Below, one piece after another: positions 15,318 through 20,120 of a stretch of 20,120 nt of DNA. Position numbers and translations under genes: made by a program. How positions within the stretch are numbered: the stretch's first letter is position 1; every line of letters begins with the position of its first letter. This stretch comes from Chromatiales bacterium (GTDB lineage Bacteria > Pseudomonadota > Gammaproteobacteria > Chromatiales > Chromatiaceae), in assembly GCA_024762485.1 (NCBI GenBank), contig JANTHH010000020.1, positions 1 to 20,120 of the forward strand. Direction: 5' to 3'. The notes beneath the pieces are model-generated. The model was not told the origin of the DNA. It worked only from the letters and a program-made list of their open reading frames with translations, and did not search any database.

Positions 15318-15334
15318 GGCTTAGTCTCCTCGAT

Positions 15335-15529
15335 TCAGGCGTATGGGATCATACGACGGGCGGATGCCACATCGGACGGATGGAGCAGGGCCGGCGCGCG
15401 CAGGTGACGCTTACGCTTGGTGCTCTTCTTGGTCAGGATGTGACGACGATGAGACTGGTTGCATTTGAAGCCACCAGCGGTCTTCTTGAACCGTTTGGCT
15501 GCGCCACGGTTGGTCTTTATCTTTGGCAT
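15335..15529 (-). CDS. rpmI: 50S ribosomal protein L35
   Basis: This 64-residue basic protein begins MPKIKTNRGAAKRFKKTAGG and ends KRKRHLRAPALLHPSDVASA followed by RRMIPYA, which is typical of L35. It has a clear AGGAG ribosome-binding site. Between infC and this gene lie 242 bp of structured leader that may carry the L20-responsive control site. Confidence 0.97.
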   Translation of the reverse strand: MPKIKTNRGAAKRFKKTAGGFKCNQSHRRHILTKKSTKRKRHLRAPALLHPSDVASARRMIPYA

Positions 15530-15556
15530 TTTTCGCTCCTATTTCAGGCTGACTTC

Positions 15557-15592
15557 GACGGCCAAGGCAAATGCCTGTTTGGCCCGACCGTC
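15557..15592 (-). promoter_or_regulatory. Structured rpmI leader, candidate L20 autoregulatory site
   Basis: Directly upstream of the rpmI ribosome-binding site, nested pairings can form: GACGG with CCGTC, GGCC with GGCC, and AGGC with GCCT. In E. coli L20 represses rpmI-rplT through a structured RNA between infC and rpmI. Equivalence is inferred from position only. Confidence 0.35.
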
Positions 15593-15605
15593 TGATTGAA
15601 ACACT

Positions 15606-15629
15606 GCCCTGGGCAACATGCCTCAGGGC
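15606..15629 (-). repeat. Stable hairpin in the infC-rpmI spacer
   Basis: GCCCTG and CAGGGC, then GGCA and TGCC, form a 10-bp stem with one bulged A and a three-base loop. Only a weak GTGTTT tract follows. It could be part of the rpmI leader control structure. Confidence 0.4.
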
Positions 15630-15730
15630 CTTGCGCGATACACCGTGGTATCGCCGTTTTCATCGACACCGTTCATCGACACTGTGCCGTTGAAAACATG
15701 GAATCAGGCATTCAGTTCCTGATTCGATTA

Positions 15731-15760
15731 TCGGGAAGGACCGCGGACGGCCCTCCCCGA
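15731..15760 (-). repeat. Long hairpin after infC
   Basis: A 12-bp stem (15760-15749 with 15742-15731, two G.U pairs) and a six-base loop start 11 bases past the infC stop codon. No T run follows, so it may stabilise or define an mRNA end rather than terminate transcription. Confidence 0.5.
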
Positions 15761-15771
15761 CAGGTTAAAAC

Positions 15772-16296
15772 TCACTTCTTCTTTTTCGGGCCGATCACCA
15801 TCACCATCTGGCGCCCTTCCATCATCGGCTGCTGCTCGACGGTGCCGAGATCGGCGAGATCGGCCTCGACCCGCTTGAGCAGTTCCAGACCCAGCTCGCG
15901 GTGCGCATGCTCGCGACCTCGGAAGCGCATGGTGACCTTGGCCTTGTCGCCGTCTTCGAGGAAACGCCGCAGGTTCTTCAGCTTGACGTTGTAGTCGCCT
16001 GAATCGGTGCCGGGCCGGAATTTGATCTCCTTGACCTGCACCTGCTTCTGCTTTTTCTTCGCTGCCTGCTTCTGCTTCTTCTGATCGAAGACATAACGCC
16101 CGTAGTCCATCAGGCGGCAGACCGGCGGCGTGGCATTGGGCTGGATCTCGACCAGATCCAGCTTCGCCTCTTCGGCGGCCTTGAGTGCATCAGCGAGGGA
16201 AAGGATGCCGACCTGCTCCCCTTCCGCGCCGATCAGGCGTACCTCGGGGGCATCAATCTCGGTATTCAGGCGATTCCGTTTAGCTTGTTTGGCGAT
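15772..16296 (-). CDS. infC: Translation initiation factor IF-3 (AUC start)
   Basis: This 174-residue protein has both IF-3 domains: an N-terminal domain with EVRLIGAEGEQVGI and PPVCRLMDYGRY, a lysine-rich linker (KQKQAAKKKQKQ) and a C-terminal domain with VKEIKFRPGTDSGDYNVKLK, MRFRGREHAH and MEGRQMVMVIGPKKKK. No ATG fits the start. A strong GGAGG (16309-16305) lies 8 bases before ATC at 16296-16294, giving M-A-K-Q-A-K-R-N-R-L-N. An upstream TTG at 16311 overlaps the ribosome-binding site and was rejected. IF-3 discriminates against non-canonical starts, so a rare start codon lets it repress its own synthesis, as with the AUU of E. coli. Confidence 0.96.
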   Translation of the reverse strand: MAKQAKRNRLNTEIDAPEVRLIGAEGEQVGILSLADALKAAEEAKLDLVEIQPNATPPVCRLMDYGRYVFDQKKQKQAAKKKQKQVQVKEIKFRPGTDSGDYNVKLKNLRRFLEDGDKAKVTMRFRGREHAHRELGLELLKRVEADLADLGTVEQQPMMEGRQMVMVIGPKKKK

Positions 16297-16304
16297 GCCA
16301 GGAT

Positions 16305-16309
16305 CCTCC
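16305..16309 (-). promoter_or_regulatory. Ribosome-binding site that fixes the infC start
   Basis: GGAGG on the minus strand, 8 bases before the ATC codon, is the only good Shine-Dalgarno near the conserved IF-3 N-terminus. It argues for AUC and against the upstream TTG. Confidence 0.8.
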
Positions 16310-16322
16310 AAAAAACATTAAA

Positions 16323-16379
16323 AGCCTGCCAAGCAAGAAAGCACCAACCGGGGTCAGTGCTTTCGCCTGGTACAGGCCT
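16323..16379 (-). promoter_or_regulatory. Long hairpin between thrS and infC, possible attenuator
   Basis: The minus strand can fold GAAAGCAC with GTGCTTTC (8 bp, 12-base loop), extended by CCAGGC with GCTTGG and then by AGGCCTG with CAGGCT through small bulges. It overlaps the thrS stop codon and is followed by TTTTAATG and TTTTTT right up to the infC ribosome-binding site. It could be a partial terminator or a translational control element. Confidence 0.5.
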
Positions 16380-18291
16380 AGTTGCCGCGCCGCGTGATCT
16401 CTTCGCCGAGCTTGCTGGCAAGGTCATCAAGGGTCATGACACCCAGATCCTCGCCGCTACGGGTACGTACCGCGACGCTGCGCTCATCCATTTCACGGTC
16501 ACCGACCACCAGCAGGTAGGGGACTCGCTGCAATGTGTGCTCGCGGATTTTAAAACCGATCTTCTCATTTCTCAAGTCGGATTCCGCGCGAATACCCTGC
16601 CGGGCAAGGCGCTGCACCACTTCATCGGCAAATCCAGCCTGACGATCGGTGATATTCAGCACCACCGCCTGCGTTGGCGCCAGCCACAGCGGCAGGGCGC
16701 CGGCATAGTGCTCGATGAGGATGCCGATGAAACGCTCCAGCGAACCGAGGATGGCCCGGTGCAGCATCACCGGCACCTGCTTGCTGTTGTCCTCGGCGAT
16801 GTAATGGGCATCAAGCCGCCCGGGCATCGAGAAATCGAGCTGGATGGTGCCCAGCTGCCATACCCGACCCAGGCAGTCGCGCAATGAGAATTCGATCTTC
16901 GGTCCGTAGAAGGCACCCTCGCCCGGCTGCAGATCCCAATCGAGCTGCTTCTGATTCAGTGCGTCCTCGAGCGCCTTCTCCGCCTTGTCCCAGGTCTCGT
17001 CCGAACCCACCCGCTTTTCCGGCCGGGTGGACAGCTTGATCAGCACCTCATCGAAGCCGAAGTCCTTGTAGACCTCGAACAGCAGATCGATGAAGGCTGA
17101 GACCTCGGGCAGGATCTGCTCCTCGGTACAGAAGATATGGGCATCATCCTGCACGAAGTTGCGCACCCGCATCAGGCCGTGGAGCGTGCCCGACGGCTCG
17201 TTGCGGTGGCAGGATCCGAACTCGGCGAGACGCAGCGGCAGGTCGCGGTAAGACTTCAGACCGTGGTTGTAGATCTGGATATGCGCCGGACAGTTCATCG
17301 GCTTGATGGCGTAGTCGCGATGCTCCGAGTGGGTGGTGAAGATCATGTCACCGAACTTGTCCCAGTGGCCCGACTTCTCCCACAGGCTGCGGTCGATCAC
17401 CTGTGGCGTGTGCACCTCCTGGTAGCCGTGCTCACGCAGCTTGCCGCGGACATATTGTTCGACAGTCAGATAAATCTGCCAGCCCTTGTCGTGCCAGAAC
17501 ACCATGCCGGGCGCTTCATCCTGCGCGTGGAACAGGTCCAGCGCCTTGCCGATCTTGCGGTGATCACGTTTCTCCGCCTCTTCCAGGCGGTGCAGGTAGG
17601 CGTTGAGCTCCTTCTTGTCGCGCCAGGCGGTGCCGTAGATGCGCTGCAGCATGGGGTTGTTGGAATCCCCACGCCAGTAGGCACCGGCCACCTTCATCAG
17701 CTTGAAGCCCTTGCCCAGCTTGCCGGTGGACGGCAGGTGCGGGCCGCGGCAGACATCGAACCAGTCCCCCTGGCGATAGATCGAGATCTCTTCTCCCTCG
17801 GGGATATCGTCGATGATCTCGACCTTGTATTTTTCACCGATGTCGGCGAACAGCTTCTTCGCCTCCTCCCGGCTCAGCACCTCGCGCTGGATCGGCAGGT
17901 CGCGCTTGACGATCTCGTGCATGCGCTGCTCGATCTTTTTCAGGTCATCCGGGGTGAAGGGCTCGTCGCGGGCAAAATCGTAGTAGAAGCCGTCCTCGAT
18001 GGTCGGACCGATGGTCACCTGGGTACCCGGGTAGAGTTCCTGCACCGCCTGCGCCATGACATGCGCGGCATCGTGACGCAGCAGCTCCAGCGCTTCGTCG
18101 CTCTTGCTGGTGATGATGGCCACCTCGGCATCGTGGTCGATGACGTGGCTGGCGTCCACCAGCTCGCCATTGACCTTGCCGGCCAGGGTGGCCTTGGCGA
18201 GGCCCGGACCGATGTCGGCGGCGATGTCGGCAACGGAAACCGGATGATCGAAGCTCCGCTGGGAGCCGTCAGGGAGGGTGATGACAGGCAT
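16378..18291 (-). CDS. thrS: Threonyl-tRNA synthetase
   Basis: This 637-residue class II synthetase charges tRNA-Thr and edits mis-charged serine. It has an N-terminal TGS domain (1-60), the editing domain with His73 and His77 (HDAAH) and Cys181/His185 (CRGPH), the catalytic core with zinc ligands Cys334 (MNCPAH), His385 and His511, motif 2 around CHRNEPSGTLHGLMRVR, and a C-terminal anticodon-binding domain (from about 530). These positions match E. coli almost residue for residue. The start is ATG 18291, 6 bases after an AAGAGGT ribosome-binding site; an in-frame ATG at 18333 was rejected because the family begins MPVITLPDGS. It heads the operon with infC. Confidence 0.98.
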   Translation of the reverse strand: MPVITLPDGSQRSFDHPVSVADIAADIGPGLAKATLAGKVNGELVDASHVIDHDAEVAIITSKSDEALELLRHDAAHVMAQAVQELYPGTQVTIGPTIEDGFYYDFARDEPFTPDDLKKIEQRMHEIVKRDLPIQREVLSREEAKKLFADIGEKYKVEIIDDIPEGEEISIYRQGDWFDVCRGPHLPSTGKLGKGFKLMKVAGAYWRGDSNNPMLQRIYGTAWRDKKELNAYLHRLEEAEKRDHRKIGKALDLFHAQDEAPGMVFWHDKGWQIYLTVEQYVRGKLREHGYQEVHTPQVIDRSLWEKSGHWDKFGDMIFTTHSEHRDYAIKPMNCPAHIQIYNHGLKSYRDLPLRLAEFGSCHRNEPSGTLHGLMRVRNFVQDDAHIFCTEEQILPEVSAFIDLLFEVYKDFGFDEVLIKLSTRPEKRVGSDETWDKAEKALEDALNQKQLDWDLQPGEGAFYGPKIEFSLRDCLGRVWQLGTIQLDFSMPGRLDAHYIAEDNSKQVPVMLHRAILGSLERFIGILIEHYAGALPLWLAPTQAVVLNITDRQAGFADEVVQRLARQGIRAESDLRNEKIGFKIREHTLQRVPYLLVVGDREMDERSVAVRTRSGEDLGVMTLDDLASKLGEEITRRGN

Positions 18292-18334
18292 GACAGACCT
18301 CTTGCCAGTGGTGACCCATACGAGAGGCCACATG

Positions 18335-18360
18335 AAAAAAGCGCCGCTCCATGAGGGCGC
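18335..18360 (-). terminator. Terminator-like hairpin in the thrS leader (candidate attenuator)
   Basis: On the minus strand GCGCC and GGCGC, with inner CTC/GAG pairing, are followed by six T. It sits between the thrS promoter and the thrS ribosome-binding site. Its left arm can instead pair with AGGGCGC at 18414-18408, which would act as an antiterminator. Confidence 0.6.
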
Positions 18361-18426
18361 ATCGCGGTATCGAAGACCGGCCGTCGGGGCCGTGGATGCA
18401 GGCGATAGCGCCCTTGCGAGACCCCG

Positions 18427-18467
18427 CTGGCCGGACCGATGAGGCGGGGATGTTAACTGCCGGCCAG
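18427..18467. repeat. 8-bp inverted repeat across the thrS promoter
   Basis: CTGGCCGG (18427-18434) and CCGGCCAG (18460-18467) are perfect inverted repeats with a 25-base spacer. One arm lies within the promoter spacer and the other at or beyond the predicted transcription start. An operator is possible; chance is also possible in GC-rich DNA. Confidence 0.35.
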
Positions 18468-18478
18468 TAAAGGGTCAA
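18450..18478 (-). promoter_or_regulatory. thrS: Sigma70 promoter of the thrS operon
   Basis: On the minus strand TTGACC (18478-18473) and TAACAT (18455-18450) are 17 bases apart. Transcription would start near 18443, giving a leader of about 150 nt before thrS. Confidence 0.65.
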
Positions 18479-18686
18479 ACCAGACCTGGGCCCAGCCCTG
18501 ATGACGCCATTGTCTGATCGCCATTGCATTGTCTGTTCGATGGCAGGCTACCTCAACTCGGCCCTCGACCAACAGAGTATGCAATTGTTCTGCGGGCAGC
18601 GGTTCCCAGCACAGGAGGGTGACAGCGACGCCTGCGGTCAGCGGCGTCTTTCTCAGTTGAATCGTTTTCCCAGCGATCGCTTTCAT
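18453..18686 (-). CDS. Doubtful hypothetical protein, 77 aa
   Basis: An open frame begins MKAIAGKTIQLRKTPLTAGV and ends VWFDPLLAGS. I recognise no family, catalytic motif or membrane segment. For coding: a fairly protein-like composition with several Trp, placed between tonB and thrS on the same strand. Against: no ribosome-binding site before the ATG (a run of C precedes it), third codon positions less GC-rich than in neighbouring genes, and a 3' end that overlaps the thrS promoter. It could be a real small gene, a decayed remnant or chance. Confidence 0.3.
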   Translation of the reverse strand: MKAIAGKTIQLRKTPLTAGVAVTLLCWEPLPAEQLHTLLVEGRVEVACHRTDNAMAIRQWRHQGWAQVWFDPLLAGS

Positions 18687-18717
18687 CTTCGTATGGGGGG
18701 GAAGATGAGGATCCAGT

Positions 18718-18736
18718 GCAGCAGATTTCCTGCTGC
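18718..18736 (-). repeat. Hairpin downstream of tonB
   Basis: GCAGCAG and CTGCTGC form a perfect 7-bp stem with a five-base loop about 80 bp past the tonB stop codon. There is no T run after it on the minus strand, so it is at most a weak or Rho-assisted 3' end. Confidence 0.35.
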
Positions 18737-18817
18737 GCAATCAATCGGTTAGCAAAGCCACCCCACCTGCTGCAATGAGCAAAGCGTGAAATGCCACAGC
18801 AGACCGCGTGAGATGGC

Positions 18818-19627
18818 TCAGCCGGGATCACGCAGCTGGAAGCGGATCGGCACCTCGATGCTGGCGGCCACCGCCCGGTCGCCCTCGCGGGCAGGGGTGA
18901 AACGCCAGCGATGGAGGGTCCTGACCGCTGCGCGATCCAGCACCGTGTGCCCCGAACTCTCCTTCACCTCGACGCCGGTCACCGCCCCATCCGGCCCGAC
19001 CTGTACCTGCAGCAGCAGACGACCCTCCAGACCCCGCCGCCGGGCCAGCAAGGGATAAGTTGGACGTGGATTCGACATGCCCGCCAGGCTCGGCGCAACG
19101 AACACCGGGCCCGCCGGTTCGGCAGGCTGCTGTTCATCCATCGCGGGGACCGCCGGGGCAGACGGGGCATGCTCAGCAGGGACCTCGGTGGCCTGCGTCG
19201 CAGAGGGGGGCTGCGGTGGGGACGGCGGAGGGGGCGTGGGCGAGCTGTCGGCCACCGGCCTTGCCGGCGACGGTTTCGGTGGCGACGGTTCCCGTGGCCG
19301 CGGCGTGACGGGCCTGCCAGCCACCGCCTGCTGAACAGGCTCTTCAGCGGCCTGAAGTTTCTCCGGCTCTACCGGCTCGGCCACCGGCTCCACTGCGGGC
19401 CGGGCCTCGCTGACCGACGGCGCCGGCGCCTCGACCAGTGCGATACGGACCATCCGCGAAGCCGGCAGCGGCTCACGCGGCAGACCATCGTACAGGAGCC
19501 ACGCCATCGCCAGGTGCGCCGCCAGCGCCACCGTCACGGCAATCAACAGCCGTCGCCGGCCGCTGAGCATGCCTGGACTGGGAAGATCGATCTGTTGGGC
19601 GTCATCGATAACCATGAGCGTTCCCAT
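18818..19627 (-). CDS. tonB: TonB-like energy-transducing protein
   Basis: This 269-residue protein has the full TonB layout: a short cytoplasmic N-terminus, one membrane anchor (about residues 25-46) with a histidine as in the TonB anchor (VALAAHLAMAW), a long Pro/Glu/Ala-rich periplasmic spacer (about 60-180) and a C-terminal TonB domain with RPTYPLLARRRGLEG, VQVGPDGAVTGVEV, SSGHTVLDRAA and WRFTPAREGD. It passes proton-motive force from ExbB/ExbD to outer-membrane transporters; no exb genes are in this window. The frame stays open upstream through a tRNA gene, so I place the start at ATG 19627; Met at 19615 is an alternative. Neither has a strong ribosome-binding site. The specific partner transporter is unknown. 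Confidence 0.9.
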   Translation of the reverse strand: MGTLMVIDDAQQIDLPSPGMLSGRRRLLIAVTVALAAHLAMAWLLYDGLPREPLPASRMVRIALVEAPAPSVSEARPAVEPVAEPVEPEKLQAAEEPVQQAVAGRPVTPRPREPSPPKPSPARPVADSSPTPPPPSPPQPPSATQATEVPAEHAPSAPAVPAMDEQQPAEPAGPVFVAPSLAGMSNPRPTYPLLARRRGLEGRLLLQVQVGPDGAVTGVEVKESSGHTVLDRAAVRTLHRWRFTPAREGDRAVAASIEVPIRFQLRDPG

Positions 19628-19640
19628 GATAATCACTTTC
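19622..19640 (-). promoter_or_regulatory. Weak Fur-box-like sequence at the tonB start
   Basis: The minus strand reads GAAAGTGATTATCATGGGA, which agrees with the 19-bp Fur consensus at about 12 positions. tonB genes are often iron-regulated, so the location makes sense, but the match is weak and overlaps the start codon. Confidence 0.25.
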
Positions 19641-19679
19641 GGCAGCCGGGTGCGCGATCGGCGCCTGGGCGCAGGACAC

Positions 19680-19704
19680 AAAAAACCGGCCACGAGGGCC
19701 GGTT
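19680..19704 (-). terminator. Rho-independent terminator of tRNA-Val
   Basis: AACCGGCC and GGCCGGTT form a perfect 8-bp stem with loop CTCGT, followed by a T run on the minus strand. It lies 26 bases past the tRNA and upstream of tonB, so tonB probably needs its own promoter or read-through. Confidence 0.88.
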
Positions 19705-19729
19705 CTCTGAGCCTGGTCAGGGCTTGAAT

Positions 19730-19806
19730 TGGTAGGCGCGAGAAGACTCGAACTTCCGACCCCCACCATGTCAAGGTGGTGCTCTAACCAACTGAGCTAC
19801 GCGCCT
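19730..19806 (-). tRNA. tRNA-Val(GAC)
   Basis: This 77-nt tRNA has acceptor stem AGGCGCG/CGCGCCT, D arm AGCTCAGTTGGTTAGAGC, anticodon stem CCACC/GGTGG with loop TTGACAT (anticodon GAC, reading GUC/GUU), T-loop TTCGAGT and an encoded CCA end. The anticodon arm is the same as that of E. coli tRNA-Val(GAC). Confidence 0.97.
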
Positions 19807-19818
19807 GAAGAGCGGCGA

Positions 19819-19847
19819 ATAATACCGACCCCGGACGCGCTGTGCAA
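19819..19847 (-). promoter_or_regulatory. Sigma70 promoter of tRNA-Val
   Basis: On the minus strand TTGCAC (19847-19842) and TATTAT (19824-19819) are 17 bases apart, with the -10 ending 12 bases before the mature tRNA 5' end. Confidence 0.75.
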
Positions 19848-19914
19848 GACTCTGGCGAGACCGCAACGAAAACTCCCGGATTGCGAAATCCGCCTGGCCC
19901 GGTATCCTGCTGCG

Positions 19915-20120
19915 ATGCCGGACAGCGCGGAAACAACACTGAAGAACAGGCTTCTCGCCGCGACCCGGGATTATCTCTCACTGGCGGCCCCCCTGTTGCG
20001 GCAGCATGGCCGCACCACCCCCGCGGTCCGCGTACGCTACGACCTGAAGGGCCGATCGGCAGGACAGGTCAGGTGGCGCGCAGGCGAACCGCCCTGGATA
20101 CGCTACAACCTCGCCATGGC
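19915..20120 (+). CDS. SprT-like protein, 3' partial
   Basis: The first 68 residues of an open frame that runs off the window. It begins MPDSAETTLKNRLLAATRDY and contains VRYDLKGRSAGQVRW followed by WIRYNLAMA. This matches the N-terminal part of SprT-family proteins, which have a beta strand, a GRxAGQ turn and an I-R-x-N strand before the zinc-binding HExxH helix. That helix would lie beyond the window, so metalloprotease activity cannot be checked. No Shine-Dalgarno is obvious before ATG 19915. It is divergent from tRNA-Val, with 108 bp between them. Confidence 0.7.
   Translation, partial: MPDSAETTLKNRLLAATRDYLSLAAPLLRQHGRTTPAVRVRYDLKGRSAGQVRWRAGEPPWIRYNLAM

Noticed and set aside
17137..18354. 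405-codon open frame on the + strand antisense to thrS
   Set aside because: The opposite strand is an intact, residue-for-residue typical ThrRS; the antisense frame is a codon-bias shadow.
18553..18831. 92-codon minus-strand frame beginning in the end of tonB
   Set aside because: It overlaps tonB out of frame, is rich in Arg, Ser and Cys like a shadow frame, and matches no family I know.
19628..19774. Upstream extension of tonB
   Set aside because: It would run through the tRNA-Val terminator and into the tRNA gene itself.
1..20120. CRISPR arrays, insertion sequences, integrases, phage genes or other mobile elements
   Set aside because: No regularly spaced direct repeats, transposase or integrase sequence, or target-site duplications were seen. 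The two tRNA genes show no adjacent integrase or repeated 3' ends.

Overview
The window comes from a GC-rich (roughly 60-65%) proteobacterial chromosome. The block thrS-infC-rpmI-rplT-pheS-pheT-ihfA-merR-like-tRNA-Pro is in the classical gammaproteobacterial order, and a tonB gene and tRNA-Val(GAC) follow. Together these point to a gammaproteobacterium. The unusual redox operon would suit a sulfur- or hydrogen-metabolising (Chromatiales-like) lineage, but that placement is inference.

Left part (1-7159, + strand): a tightly packed operon encodes a complex-I-like / group-4-hydrogenase-related membrane complex. It has an antiporter-like subunit (cut at the window start), a NuoH/HyfC-like membrane anchor, a NuoB-like small subunit, a NuoC-like subunit and a NuoD-like large subunit. 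These are followed by one polypeptide that joins a two-cluster ferredoxin (NuoI-like) to a GltD/NfnB-type FAD/NAD(P) oxidoreductase, and by a ferritin-like (rubrerythrin-type) diiron protein. The last three junctions overlap by 1-4 bases. The large subunit keeps only the first cysteine of each [NiFe]-binding pair; Asp and Glu stand at the second positions, so it is probably not a hydrogenase. The likely role is an energy-converting complex that moves electrons between NAD(P)H or ferredoxin and an unknown acceptor or donor while pumping ions (Ehr/Mbs-like).

Middle (7230-10235): a transglutaminase-like protein (+) converges on a DUF2126 protein (-). These two families are often fused or adjacent. 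The DUF2126 protein departs from the family motifs as I recall them. A 312-bp stretch without a gene follows.

Right part (10548-18291, - strand): tRNA-Pro(GGG) with its own promoter and terminator, then the translation operon. Each junction carries plausible control structures: a sigma70-like thrS promoter, a terminator/antiterminator pair in the thrS leader, a long hairpin before infC, an infC start at AUC behind a strong Shine-Dalgarno, a structured leader before rpmI (candidate L20 target), and a palindrome plus terminator before pheS.

Far right (18453-20120): a doubtful 77-aa ORF whose end overlaps the thrS promoter, tonB, tRNA-Val(GAC) with promoter and terminator, and the start of a SprT-like gene on the + strand that runs off the window.
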